A DNA stretch of 64,000 bases, from assembly GCA_024742605.1 (NCBI GenBank), contig JANSYC010000008.1:1-64000 (forward strand). Direction: 5' to 3'. The DNA is from Alphaproteobacteria bacterium (lineage in GTDB: Bacteria; Pseudomonadota; Alphaproteobacteria; Thalassobaculales; Thalassobaculaceae). Positions 1-8,483 of this stretch are shown here, piece after piece; position 1 is the stretch's first letter; each line of letters begins with the position of its first letter. The notes under the pieces are model-generated. The model saw only the letters and a program-made list of their open reading frames with translations. It did no database searches and had not been told where the DNA came from. Made by a program: the position numbers and the translations under genes.

Positions 1-922
1 ACCAGCCTGGAGCGTTCTCGGCCCGCCGCTCTGATCGGCGCAGCTGGAACAGGTGACAGATTTTGCCGATGAATAATGTGATCACCGGCAAGTCTTGTTC
101 CCACTCCAAGGTCGCTGACGCCTGAGGCATCTGCACCTTGGCGTCTCCCCATCGCTGGGGTGCTGTGAAGTGACCGATACGAGGACGGTATTTGGGATCA
201 CCGCCGTAAGCCTTCTCCGCAGGCCGAATGAAGTCTCGGCAGAACTCGTACCAGGGCAGGCTTTCAGGCGCCGTGTCCTGTCTCTTGCCAAACCACTTTC
301 GGCTCTCGGTGGGGGAGATGAAGTAGATCTCGTTCCTGCGCCCTTGGCGGACCGTCACCTTGGCGGTGAATATCACCCCGCGCTCATTGGTGTTGTCCCA
401 GAGCTGAACCTGGACCTGTTCAACACCTGTGGTCTCCAGGCCATGAAATTCCAAGCCGCCCGAATTGGCTTCAGGGTCATTGGCTCCTGGCTCATTGGCT
501 TCGTCGGGATTGGCTTCGTCACCTCGCTGGCCCTTGGCTTGATCCGGCTCCCCTGGCTCGGATTGGCTTTTGTCGTCTTCGGCTGGGCGATGCGAAGCGG
601 AGCCGTTGTCTTGGCTGAGCGCAGCGGTGGCCTGAGGCTGGGTTGTAAACCCGATGGAGACATCTGGCTTGCCGGGTGGCTCACTATTAACTTCATTGAC
701 TTCGTCTATGTAAGATAATGATGAGCCAGAAAAAGAAGGGCCATTGGCCTGGTCATTTAATAGTGAGCCAGGGCCAGCCAACAATCGTTGTTCGAGCCCC
801 TTTTTGATGGATTTGAGAGATACAGGTGCAGCTGACTTGGGGATAAGGATCGACTCAGCTGCTGGTCTCGGCTCCGCATTTAATAGTGAGCCATCTGCGG
901 TCAGATGAAGTGAATTGATCAT
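1..922 (-). CDS. Unknown repeat-rich protein, 3' end off the window
   Basis: An open frame starts at ATG 922 and runs off the left edge, giving at least 307 codons without a stop. The start is well supported: AAGGAGGT lies just upstream, separated from the ATG by eight T. The first ~150 residues are low-complexity and rich in Ser, Pro, Asp, Glu and Asn, with EAN-type repeats (for example DEANPDEANEPGAN). The later part is more ordered and aromatic (WFGKRQ, WYEFCRDF). I recognise no family. A 14-base word occurs three times inside the coding region, twice encoding GSLLN and once in the opposite orientation, which suggests a DNA-level role. The gene is less GC-rich than the right half of the window and sits in accessory DNA. 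Function unknown. Confidence 0.7.
   Translation of the reverse strand, partial: MINSLHLTADGSLLNAEPRPAAESILIPKSAAPVSLKSIKKGLEQRLLAGPGSLLNDQANGPSFSGSSLSYIDEVNEVNSEPPGKPDVSIGFTTQPQATAALSQDNGSASHRPAEDDKSQSEPGEPDQAKGQRGDEANPDEANEPGANDPEANSGGLEFHGLETTGVEQVQVQLWDNTNERGVIFTAKVTVRQGRRNEIYFISPTESRKWFGKRQDTAPESLPWYEFCRDFIRPAEKAYGGDPKYRPRIGHFTAPQRWGDAKVQMPQASATLEWEQDLPVITLFIGKICHLFQLRRSERRAENAPGW
677..893. repeat. Three copies of a 14-bp word
   Basis: TTAATAGTGAGCCA is found exactly at 757-770 and 880-893, and its reverse complement TGGCTCACTATTAA at 677-690. All three lie inside the unknown gene at the left edge. The inverted copy encodes a different peptide, so protein repetition does not explain the identity. 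They may be protein-binding sites, such as iterons or a partition or autoregulation site. No function can be assigned from sequence alone. Confidence 0.6.
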
Positions 923-948
923 AAAAAAAACCTCCTTGGATTAGGAGG
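923..948 (-). promoter_or_regulatory. SD-sequestering hairpin with U8 tract
   Basis: Read on the minus strand, CCTCCT, a six-base loop and AGGAGG form a perfect 6-bp stem. It is followed by eight T and then directly by the ATG at 922. The right arm is the Shine-Dalgarno sequence itself. The shape is that of an intrinsic terminator, but its position makes it equally a ribosome-site-masking hairpin. It may attenuate transcription or gate translation of the left-edge gene. Confidence 0.5.
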
Positions 949-1012
949 CGCGGTCATATGTTTGAATATGTAACTCCACGCCGGTGTTAAATTTGCACGC
1001 CATTAAATCTTG

Positions 1013-1075
1013 GGGAGAGCCCGAGGCCGGCGTGGTGGCCGATCCAGGTAAGCAAGTCCCAGATTGGGCTCTCCC
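1013..1075. repeat. Inverted repeat with 10-bp arms
   Basis: GGGAGAGCCC at 1013-1022 is matched by GGGCTCTCCC at 1066-1075, a perfect 10-bp inverted repeat with a 43-base spacer. It could be an operator, a transcript-end structure or a recombination half-site pair. Nothing nearby decides between these. Confidence 0.5.
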
Positions 1076-1254
1076 TGCACCCGTATTTATAAAAGCGGGG
1101 TCAGAACCCGGCAGAAATCCCCCAAAAACACCCCATTTTACGAACCCATTGAGATTATTGGTGTATTTTCACGGTTTTTAAGGGCATGGATTTCACTGGG
1201 TACAATATACCCAAGCGGATAAGTGGGGTTTCTAACCCCTTGAGACCCTTGATG

Positions 1255-1346
1255 AAAAAATCAGGTTTTGGGGCTGTATGGGGCATGGGAGGCTCCAAAA
1301 CCGACCCAGACTCTCATTCTTCGACGATATAGCCCTGTCAGTCGAT
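1255..1346. repeat. 92-bp direct repeat, copy 1
   Basis: This block matches 3683-3774 over 92 bp with three substitutions and no gaps. It begins with A6TCAGG and ends with CAGTCGAT. The two copies are in the same orientation and bracket the sensor kinase gene at 1400-3427, so the kinase lies in a unit of about 2.4 kb between direct repeats. Confidence 0.85.
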
Positions 1347-1399
1347 TCCGATCAGGGATATGGACAGGGCCTTAATGCTTTTCAAAGACGAGGCTCGGA

Positions 1400-3427
1400 C
1401 TATCGGCTCTCTGATAGTTTGAGGCTCAATTTGACCACCGTGCCATGGCCTATTTGAGAGTCGAACTCAAGTCGGCTGTTCATGCCTTCGGCAAGCTTTT
1501 GTGAGATTGCTAATCCGAGTCCGCTTCCCTCAAAACCCGAAACATAACTATCGCTTAGTTGCACAAAGGGCTGCCCAATAAGTTTTAGCTGCTCGGGTGT
1601 CATGCCGCGACCGCTATCGGATACCGACAGCAATGCGCTGCTGGATCCTGGCTCAGTCACGCATTCAACACGCACACTGCCGCCTGATCCAGTGAACTTA
1701 ATGGCGTTGGATATGAGGTTCGTAAGGACTTGTCGGAGAGCCCGAGCATCGGCCATGACGACAAGGTCGGCAGGCACCTTCAGGTCCTCGATATGGACGT
1801 TGCATTGGTTAGCCATAGGTCCGAACTGTCGAAGACAATCCGCTGCGATTAGCCGGACCACCACGGGTCGCAGTTCAAAATCGTACGCATTCGACTCGAT
1901 CTTTGCGTAATTCAGGATGTCATTGATGAGCTCAAGTAGCATCTTGCTGCTACTGAAGATGTCCGCGATGTATTCTTGGTATTTCGCATTTTTAACCGGG
2001 CCAAAAACCTCATTATGCATGAGATCAGAAAACCCGAGAACCGCATTTAAGGGGGTCCGAAGCTCGTGGCTCATGCTTGCAAGGAACATGGTTTTAGCGG
2101 TGTTGGCCTCTTCAGCTATACGCGCTTGCTTCCTGCTTTCGTCAGCCAGTTCTTTCAACCTCACTTGAACCGCAGTTTCTTCTGTCATGTCTCGAAGAAC
2201 TGCGCTCATCACTTCAAGGCCCTCAAAACGGCTTTTACCCAGAGAGGCGAGTACGGGAAATTTGGTTCCATCAGCGCGTTGGCCGTGGATCACTCTCCAG
2301 TCTCCCATCATTCGATTATCGACTGAGCTATTTTTGAACTCTTCGACATGATGCGCGTGTTGTTTGTGATGTTCACTGGGGATGAGTATATCCATCGGCT
2401 GCCCCAACATTTCCAGAGCTGTGCGTTGGAACATCTTCTCGGCAGCTGGATTGAAAACGATGATACTGCCGCCACTATCAATGGATACGATTGCGGTTGG
2501 CGCTAAGTGGAGGATCTCTGAAAGCATCGCATTGGCGCGCCGCGAACTGCTGAGTGAAAAGTAGATTAAAATAGAAAACATTGAAGCCAATAAGGATAAA
2601 ATTAATCCGAGAACCAGGTGGGAGCTTGTATGGCTTGATGGCAATTCTGTGGCGGCTTGGACTATGTGCAATTCGAATTTTTGATTCATGAATGGCAGTA
2701 GGAACCGCCTGTCTAATTTAATGTCGATCAATTGTTCTAAATCAGTACCGGCATGTATATTAATTCGATATTGGTCAGAGATAATACTTCCAAGCGTTCC
2801 GTTTACGTCAGACACACGAAATACTGTGCTGAGATACCCTATGAAGCGTTCATCGCGTACCAAGGGGTGGTAGGTAACGATGCCCTGTCCCCCCTGAAAC
2901 AAATCGACGATTGCGGTAGCACGAGGCTCATCGCTGTCGCGGGCAGCCCGCAAGAGATCGCGTATTGTTTCAGTTTGACCTACGGTACGTCCCAAGGCGT
3001 CTTTATTGGCCTCCATCGGCCATACATGAACAATCTGATTGTTCTCATCGATCAGGTTGATGCTAACAAAATCTTCAAACGATCCTTGGATCAGATTGGC
3101 TGCTAGGTCAAAGCCGATTTCCTCAGTAATAACGCCGTCCCGAAGCATTTTTTGTAACACATTCAGATCAGAGGCATGGGCTTCTAAGTTATCCTTTATG
3201 TCATTAAAGATCCGCTTCGCGTCCGCGTCGAACCGAAGCTGATCGGCCACTTCAGCGGACTGGCGGGTTGCGGACGAGACGTAGAGCGTGATGGCCAAAC
3301 CGACGAGTAGAACCGCAGTTCCTATTGCGAACCCCATAAGACGGTTGCGCTTTGATGGAGGAACCTGTCGGCCAGCTTTCTTTGGTGTCGGTTTTGCTCC
3401 ATCAGCATGCTTAGAAATTTGTGCCAC
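1400..3427 (-). CDS. Membrane sensor histidine kinase (PAS, HisKA, HATPase)
   Basis: This 675-residue sensor kinase phosphorylates a response regulator that is not identifiable here. After a Lys/Pro-rich N-terminus, a membrane segment lies near residues 31-50 and a second near 270-292, enclosing a periplasmic sensor region of about 220 residues whose ligand is unknown. A PAS domain follows (about 300-420, with a VLRDMTEE-type C-terminal motif), then a HisKA H-box (MSHELRTPLNAV, His ~454). The HATPase has an N-box (NLISNAIKF), DSGRGM and GSGLGLAIS. No receiver domain is fused and no regulator gene adjoins. The gene is bracketed by two 92-bp direct repeats, suggesting it came or could leave as a unit. 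Confidence 0.88.
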   Translation of the reverse strand: MAQISKHADGAKPTPKKAGRQVPPSKRNRLMGFAIGTAVLLVGLAITLYVSSATRQSAEVADQLRFDADAKRIFNDIKDNLEAHASDLNVLQKMLRDGVITEEIGFDLAANLIQGSFEDFVSINLIDENNQIVHVWPMEANKDALGRTVGQTETIRDLLRAARDSDEPRATAIVDLFQGGQGIVTYHPLVRDERFIGYLSTVFRVSDVNGTLGSIISDQYRINIHAGTDLEQLIDIKLDRRFLLPFMNQKFELHIVQAATELPSSHTSSHLVLGLILSLLASMFSILIYFSLSSSRRANAMLSEILHLAPTAIVSIDSGGSIIVFNPAAEKMFQRTALEMLGQPMDILIPSEHHKQHAHHVEEFKNSSVDNRMMGDWRVIHGQRADGTKFPVLASLGKSRFEGLEVMSAVLRDMTEETAVQVRLKELADESRKQARIAEEANTAKTMFLASMSHELRTPLNAVLGFSDLMHNEVFGPVKNAKYQEYIADIFSSSKMLLELINDILNYAKIESNAYDFELRPVVVRLIAADCLRQFGPMANQCNVHIEDLKVPADLVVMADARALRQVLTNLISNAIKFTGSGGSVRVECVTEPGSSSALLSVSDSGRGMTPEQLKLIGQPFVQLSDSYVSGFEGSGLGLAISQKLAEGMNSRLEFDSQIGHGTVVKLSLKLSESR

Positions 3428-3802
3428 AAAAATTTCCTTGAATGAATTTAATGAATTTTCCAGCTGGCTGACCTCTCCCCAAGCCTGAGCATCAAGGTGT
3501 TTAGGCCTTGATAATCAGTGAATGAGTGGTCCGCGAACCATTGGAATGAAGGCTTGGGAGCCCAGCGTCGCTGCGGACGGCGCTCTAAATCATCAATATC
3601 AAGCGATCCTATCCTACTGTGTTGGAACACAACTTTGTTAGCGTTGAAACGTTAAGCCTCGGTAAATGAAAAAATTTTTTTTAAAAAATCAGGTTTTGGG
3701 ACTGTATGGGGCAGGGGAGGCTCGAAAACCGACCCAGACTCTCATTCTTCGACGATATAGCCCTGTCAGTCGATGTCGACCGGAAAGGCGGTCTCAGGAA
3801 GC
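3428..3802. other. AT-rich spacer with second 92-bp repeat
   Basis: About 375 bp upstream of the sensor kinase, probably including its promoter. It contains an A6T8A6 tract at 3669-3688 and the second copy of the 92-bp direct repeat. I see no supported gene; the only open frames are short and lack ribosome sites. Confidence 0.55.
3683..3774. repeat. 92-bp direct repeat, copy 2
   Basis: It differs from 1255-1346 at three of 92 positions, in the same orientation. It starts inside the last A-run of the A6T8A6 tract and ends just before the DUF3768 gene's 3' end. Confidence 0.85.
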
Positions 3803-4135
3803 CTAATACTCGTCGGCGCGCATGATCATCAGGACGCGGGTGGTGATGTCGGGGTTGGCGGGGTCTTCCGATCCGAGTTTGAGAAACTGGTCGTAGGCAT
3901 CGATCTTCCAGAGGAAGCGCTGGCCCTGATAGTCAAAGGCCCCGAAGTCGTGCTCGGCATATGGATCGTTGCCCGGATCAAAATCCTCGTAGGTGCGGAC
4001 CAGCTGGAAGATCGCGGCCTGATGCTCATAGCCTAAGGCCGAGACCCCAGGCGTCATCATGATGCGTCCGCCGGAAAAGGATCGGCGGAAGGCATCGTTG
4101 AGAGATCGTATTTTATCGTTGTTGGCAGGTGACAT
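3803..4135 (-). CDS. DUF3768 family protein
   Basis: This 110-residue protein matches the DUF3768 pattern along its length: an RSLNDAFRRSFSGG start, a TPGVSALG turn, the NDPYAEHDFGAFDYQG core, KIDAYD, and a C-terminal DITTRVLMIMRADEY. Length is typical. The ATG at 4135 is preceded by a GGAG. The molecular function of the family is not known; members are often found in plasmids and mobile regions of alphaproteobacteria, which fits this setting. It is followed on the same strand, with a gap of about 54 bp, after the small coiled-coil gene, and the two are probably co-transcribed. Confidence 0.85.
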   Translation of the reverse strand: MSPANNDKIRSLNDAFRRSFSGGRIMMTPGVSALGYEHQAAIFQLVRTYEDFDPGNDPYAEHDFGAFDYQGQRFLWKIDAYDQFLKLGSEDPANPDITTRVLMIMRADEY

Positions 4136-4189
4136 GGTTTGCTCCGTCCAGGGAAAGCCGGACGGTAGCGGTGGCAGACGATCAGTCGA

Positions 4190-4510
4190 TCAGGCTTTTC
4201 GTTTGCGCATGGCGGATTGGGCCATGGCCGTGATGCGCTGTTGGGATTTGAGCCCTGCGTCCCGATCCAGCTTACGGGTCTCGGCCTGGGTTTGTGATAT
4301 CTCAGCCCGAAGCTGGGCCAGCTCCATCTGTGCCCTTTCAAACTCCAGCTGTTCCTGGTCGTGCTGATGATCCCGATACATCACGCTGATCAACTGCGCG
4401 CGTTCGTCATCCAGCTTTTGGCGGCGCTTGGCTTGGTGTTTGAGGCGGTTGAGCTGACGGAGCGTGATCGGCTCCGATCTGCTCTCGGTGATGATTTCAA
4501 ATGCGCGCAT
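4190..4510 (-). CDS. Small charged coiled-coil protein
   Basis: A 106-residue protein rich in Arg, Lys, Glu and Gln. Residues ~20-90 look like a long helix or coiled coil (QLEFERAQMELAQLRAEISQ and neighbours). The ATG at 4510 follows AGAGGA at good distance. It has no signal peptide, membrane segment or recognised domain. It lies 54 bp upstream of the DUF3768 gene on the same strand, so the two may form a small mobile-region operon. Function unknown. Confidence 0.6.
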   Translation of the reverse strand: MRAFEIITESRSEPITLRQLNRLKHQAKRRQKLDDERAQLISVMYRDHQHDQEQLEFERAQMELAQLRAEISQTQAETRKLDRDAGLKSQQRITAMAQSAMRKRKA

Positions 4511-4627
4511 GGCAGGGTCCTCTGATCGATAATTTCTTCAACTATTTATCAACCTTTGAGCGGCACGATAATTCGAGGGCAGCCAAAACAAATCAGATAA
4601 GAGCCCGCTGGAATTGGGGGAGGGGCT

Positions 4628-6265
4628 TTGCTGAAGCGATCGTCTTTTGGCTTACCCGACAAGCACGCAACGGCTTTGGTGCTGGGTTATGCAATCGCCT
4701 ACGGGCTTCTGTTCCTATTGGGCAGATACACCATCGGGCTGATCGAGTTCAGCCTGTGGTTTCCAGCTGCAGGGCTCAGGTTTGCCGCACTTCTGATCTT
4801 TGGATGGCGGTTCGCCTTGATCGCTGCATTTGGTGAGCTGGCGGTCCAAGGGATCTTGGGTGAGTGGTCCAAATGGGGATCAGGGTTTGAAGTCCAGATG
4901 GTCTGCGGGGTGGCCGGTCCACCGATAATCTATGGCTTGGTTGTCTGGGTTCTACAGAGGTTCGGTCTGACGCTTCGACCGTTCACCTTCCGTCACACCA
5001 TCTGGCTTTTGATTGCGGCTTTGATCGCCCCGGCCCTAACTGCTCCGGTGAGCACAGGCTTTCTGCATTTGGCAAATCGATTGCCGTTGGATGCGTTCTG
5101 GCCAGCCACCCTGAGCTTTTGGGTTGGAGATGCGGTCGGCATTTTCATGCTGGCCCCTGTTCTTCTGGCGATCTGGCTTGGTCGCAGTGGTGATGGCGTT
5201 CAGCGCCGGTCCGGCGCTGAGCTGATCAATGCACCAGGTGAGCGGAAAGCGTTGATGGAGATCGGCGTTGTTCTCGGCGTATCTGTCGGCTTGTTCGTCC
5301 TTCTGGGCATGCCCGCTCATCCGACGTTTTGGTATCCGTTGTTCCTGCCCATGGTCGTGCTGTCGATGCGTCATGGGTGGTTTGGAGCAATACCCACGAT
5401 CTTTGTGTTCAACGTCATGGCGGCTTGGATAGCTGCGGGTCTGAATGATCCATTCCAACGCTTGGATCTGCAGGTGTTTCTGATCGTGATGTCGGCGAGT
5501 GGCCTGCTGATTGCCGCCATCGTCAAAGACCGAGAACGCGCTGAAGCGGAGAAAAGGCAGCAGCTCAACGAGTTCGCCCATGAGAACCGGTTGGAAGGGC
5601 TCAATTACATGGCTTCTCATATTGTCCATGAGCTGAGCGCTCCGCTATCGGCAATGTCGACATTTGCCAAATCTGGTTTGCGCCGTATCCAGCAATCTCA
5701 ATTTGATACCGATGTAGCCAAAATCACTTTGGTGGAGATAGACGAACAGACCGAGCGGATGACCGGGATTGTTCAGGGAGTAAAACGCCTCGCGCGCCAA
5801 CAAGCTGGGCTGACCGAGTTGATTGAGGTCGCGCCGTTGTTGGAACGCGTCGCTGCTATCTTGAAGATCGCGGCCAAGGCATCCGGGAGCTGGGTCACAA
5901 TCCAGCATCACGCCGAGCGGTTATTCGTTCAAGGCGATGCCGTTCTGCTGGAACAAGCGCTGATCAATATCGGTCGGAACGGGATCGAGGCGATGTCCTC
6001 TGATCCAGGTAAGCTGACCCTGGTTGTTACCCATGATGCGAAGGCCGTTCAGATTGTGATCGGAGACCAAGGCCAGGGCATGAGCGAGGCGGAGATTGCT
6101 GAGTTGTTCCGGCCAAGATCAAGCGTCAAGCCTGACGGCATGGGTGTGGGCTTATCTCTCGTCAAAGCCATTATCGAGGCCCACGAGGGAAAGCTTTCAG
6201 TTCAGTCCAATCCAGATCAGGGGAGCCAATTCGTGGTGGATCTTCCAAGAGCGCCCGTCAAATGA
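4628..6265 (+). CDS. MASE1-domain sensor histidine kinase
   Basis: A 545-residue kinase whose first ~300 residues hold about eight hydrophobic helices in a MASE1-type membrane sensor (WFPAAGLRFAALLIFGWR, WVGDAVGIFMLAPVLL). A linker leads to the H-box (HIVHELSAPLSAM, His ~334). The HATPase shows INIGRNGIEAM, GDQGQGM and GMGVGLSLVK. The likely start is TTG 4628 behind GGGGAGGGG; no upstream ATG fits better. Its last four bases overlap the next gene, a FixJ-like regulator, so the two almost certainly form a two-component pair. The MASE1 ligand is unknown. Confidence 0.88.
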   Translation: MLKRSSFGLPDKHATALVLGYAIAYGLLFLLGRYTIGLIEFSLWFPAAGLRFAALLIFGWRFALIAAFGELAVQGILGEWSKWGSGFEVQMVCGVAGPPIIYGLVVWVLQRFGLTLRPFTFRHTIWLLIAALIAPALTAPVSTGFLHLANRLPLDAFWPATLSFWVGDAVGIFMLAPVLLAIWLGRSGDGVQRRSGAELINAPGERKALMEIGVVLGVSVGLFVLLGMPAHPTFWYPLFLPMVVLSMRHGWFGAIPTIFVFNVMAAWIAAGLNDPFQRLDLQVFLIVMSASGLLIAAIVKDRERAEAEKRQQLNEFAHENRLEGLNYMASHIVHELSAPLSAMSTFAKSGLRRIQQSQFDTDVAKITLVEIDEQTERMTGIVQGVKRLARQQAGLTELIEVAPLLERVAAILKIAAKASGSWVTIQHHAERLFVQGDAVLLEQALINIGRNGIEAMSSDPGKLTLVVTHDAKAVQIVIGDQGQGMSEAEIAELFRPRSSVKPDGMGVGLSLVKAIIEAHEGKLSVQSNPDQGSQFVVDLPRAPVK

Positions 6266-6894
6266 CCGGGGGATATTTAGAACCAGTATGGCTTGCCTTG
6301 GTGGACGACGATCCGGCTACGCGGAACTCGGTGAGCTGGTTGTGTGATGAAGCTGGGATCGAGCTGAACTGTTTTGAGAACGCGTCCAGCTTTTTGGCTG
6401 CCTTGCCGGAGGACCGACCCGTGTCCGTTCTTTTGGATTACCAAATGCCAGTCACAAACGGTTTGGAAGCGCTGGCGCTCATCAAAATCCGCACGCCACA
6501 TGCTGCCATCCTGATGCTGACAGGGTTTGGCAGCGTGCCTCTTGCGATGACCAGCGTGGGGCAGGGCGCTTATACCTTCGTGGAGAAGCCCTTCAATGAC
6601 ATGGACCTGCTTTCAAAGATCCAAGAGGGCCTTCGTTTGGCGGAGGATCAGTTCGTGGATCATTTGGCGACCAGCGGTGCAGATGCGCGCCTCGCGACCC
6701 TAACAAGCCGAGAGCGTGAGGTGTTCGATCTGGTTGCTGTTGGCCATGCGAGTAAGGTGATTGCAGATCGGCTGGGCTTGGCAACCAAGACTGTTGAGGT
6801 GCATCGCAGCCGCGCGATGTTGAAGCTGGGCGTCACCACGATGGCTGACATTTTGGAGCTCGCGAAGCAGGGAACGCCCGCAGCACCGGCTTGA
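6262..6894 (+). CDS. FixJ/LuxR-type response regulator
   Basis: A 210-residue regulator. The receiver domain has the acidic pocket LVDDDP, phosphoacceptor Asp ~59 (SVLLDYQMP), Thr in MLTGFG, and Lys ~109 (VEKPF). A LuxR-type helix-turn-helix follows (LTSREREVFDLVAVG, IADRLGLATKTVEVHRS). Start ATG 6262 overlaps the kinase stop (ATGA), which implies translational coupling. It probably takes phosphate from the MASE1 kinase and activates unknown promoters. Its 3' end overlaps the convergent unknown gene by 62 bp. Confidence 0.92.
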   Translation: MTGGYLEPVWLALVDDDPATRNSVSWLCDEAGIELNCFENASSFLAALPEDRPVSVLLDYQMPVTNGLEALALIKIRTPHAAILMLTGFGSVPLAMTSVGQGAYTFVEKPFNDMDLLSKIQEGLRLAEDQFVDHLATSGADARLATLTSREREVFDLVAVGHASKVIADRLGLATKTVEVHRSRAMLKLGVTTMADILELAKQGTPAAPA

Positions 6895-8317
6895 GGGTCG
6901 CTGTTTTACCAACCTTCTCGATTGATGCAGCCCAATCCGACAGCAACGACGCGTAGGCATCCTCGACGATTTTGCCTGGCATTTTGAATGTGAACTGCGC
7001 CTTGAAGTCTGAACTGATTATCAGTGGGCGGCTCATCTGGCTCTTCAGTTTCTGCCAATAGCCAACCAAGGTTGGGATCGTCGTTTTCTCATCCAATGCC
7101 TCGCTGCATTCAATCGTCATGCGTAGCGGGGATAGGGCAGTTTTGCCGCTGTCCAGGACCGGATTGGTTTCAAAGAGAAGAGAATACATCCAGCGAGCGT
7201 CAGCATCGCACAGCATCTCCTCCACTCTCTTGAGGTATCTGACCTGGAGAAATAACTTCTCGGTTACGTCGGGCAAGACTGCTTTTTTCGGGGTCGCCCC
7301 GACAATCACAGATGCCTCTGTCCGGTTGTTGCTGATTGAAAGGTGGGTCTTGTCGGTTGGAGAACCCGTGTCACCCGATGCCGGTCTCATCACCACTATT
7401 CGACCGATGTCGAGTTTGACATCATTCTTCAAGGCGCCTTGGTTGAGCGTGTTTCTGCTGCCGCCCTTAACCTCAGGTACCAGACGCCCCAGTTTCATTG
7501 CCGTTCCGAGAAAGTCTGCGGCATCGTCATTGGCCTCAATCTTGATTTGGGAGTGTTTACGGATGAGTTCGTTCGCCTCCTCGGGGCGCATCGAGAAGCT
7601 GTCGACAACGTCCAATTGATCGCCATCTTTTCGGACATAGAGAACACCGTAATCGGTAGGTATCTGGAGCGTATCCGTCGCGGAAAGGACAGCGAGAGGA
7701 TTCCGACCCTTGATGATTTCAAGCTTCTTTTCAAAAATCTTCTTGTCGATCTTTGAAGTGACCTCTGAGGAAAAATTCTGATCCTCTTTGTTGGTCTCGT
7801 CGTTCCGATACTTAACTTGAGCAGCAATTGCGGCAGTCATCCCACCTACTTCGAGGATTTTATCCTGCACCTTCTCAGGAAGAGTAATATCGACATCGAG
7901 ATCTTTGAAATGCCGATGGACCCAATCCATCACTGCGGTGTACCGGCTCGCACTGGCGGTCTGGTGTTTTTCTTTGAACTGGAAAGCGACCCGAACCAAA
8001 TCTGCGAAAGGGCTGGAGCCTTCAGCCGCTTTCGCTGGAACATATTTCCGTTCGGCTTTATCGGTTTCGCTCAGACCGGGAGTGTCATCAATTAACTTGT
8101 TGTGGGTGGTGATATTGGCGTTATGAGTGTTGATCTTCGACTGAAGCCATTTTCGGTCTGTCAAATCTAATGATAGGCGATAGACGGTATAGGCCTTACC
8201 AATCGCCAGAGAAGATGCCTTATGCCCCATTTCAAACTGGAGAAAAGCATCCGTAAGAAGCTGTTCGATTTGTGTTGTTGTAACAGATGGAGTTTCGAGT
8301 TCTACATCTATGCTCAT
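6833..8317 (-). CDS. Unknown 494-residue protein
   Basis: A long frame with a strong start: AGGAGG five bases before ATG 8317 (a GTG two codons earlier would overlap the ribosome site). The protein is soluble and rich in Lys, Asp and Thr, with no signal peptide or membrane helix. Its N-terminal ~100 residues look helical; the middle holds a beta-rich part (YGVLYVRKDGDQLDVVDSF); the end has hydrophobic strands near RPLIISSDFKAQF. I recognise no family. The last ~20 codons (ending ASRAPKCQPSW) are read from DNA antisense to the response-regulator gene, so the original 3' end may have been replaced. Base composition is less GC-rich than the right half of the window. Confidence 0.72.
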   Translation of the reverse strand: MSIDVELETPSVTTTQIEQLLTDAFLQFEMGHKASSLAIGKAYTVYRLSLDLTDRKWLQSKINTHNANITTHNKLIDDTPGLSETDKAERKYVPAKAAEGSSPFADLVRVAFQFKEKHQTASASRYTAVMDWVHRHFKDLDVDITLPEKVQDKILEVGGMTAAIAAQVKYRNDETNKEDQNFSSEVTSKIDKKIFEKKLEIIKGRNPLAVLSATDTLQIPTDYGVLYVRKDGDQLDVVDSFSMRPEEANELIRKHSQIKIEANDDAADFLGTAMKLGRLVPEVKGGSRNTLNQGALKNDVKLDIGRIVVMRPASGDTGSPTDKTHLSISNNRTEASVIVGATPKKAVLPDVTEKLFLQVRYLKRVEEMLCDADARWMYSLLFETNPVLDSGKTALSPLRMTIECSEALDEKTTIPTLVGYWQKLKSQMSRPLIISSDFKAQFTFKMPGKIVEDAYASLLSDWAASIEKVGKTATLKPVLRAFPASRAPKCQPSW

Positions 8318-8375
8318 ATTCACCTCCTGGGTTAATCGGTGGTGAAATATTGATTTACAGATTTGCTACTTTCTA

Positions 8376-8392
8376 TTGGGGTTAAACCCTAA
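8376..8392 (+). repeat. Palindromic core site, copy 1
   Basis: TTGGGGTTAAACCCTAA, the first of four sites fitting TTGGGGTTNNACCCTAA (others at 13107, 14323 and 19173, same orientation). An inverted half copy, AACCCCAATAT, lies at 8445-8455. This copy is just upstream of the unknown 494-residue gene and at the left border of the integrase mosaic. It is a candidate recombinase core or attachment site. This copy lacks the longer flank (GCGATCAGGGATA) that precedes the other three. Confidence 0.55.
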
Positions 8393-8483
8393 CGCGGTTA
8401 CAAATTGTAATCCTTTATAAATGTGGTGGTTGGGAATGTCGCCTAACCCCAATATGTTGGGTTTTCGCTTTGAATATTTCCTA

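Larger units (their letters stand above)
923..1399. other. Non-coding spacer with repeats
   Basis: About 480 bp without a convincing gene. It holds the hairpin before the left-edge gene, a 10-bp inverted repeat (1013-1022 with 1066-1075), a short palindromic block GGGGTTTCTAACCCC at 1225-1239 reminiscent of the palindromes at 8.4-19.2 kb, and copy 1 of a 92-bp direct repeat (1255-1346). A 65-codon open frame at 984-1181 has no ribosome site and runs through the inverted repeat, so I do not call it. Confidence 0.55.

Noticed and set aside
984-1181. 65-codon open frame in the left spacer
   Set aside because: No ribosome site, and it runs through an inverted repeat; composition is not coding-like.
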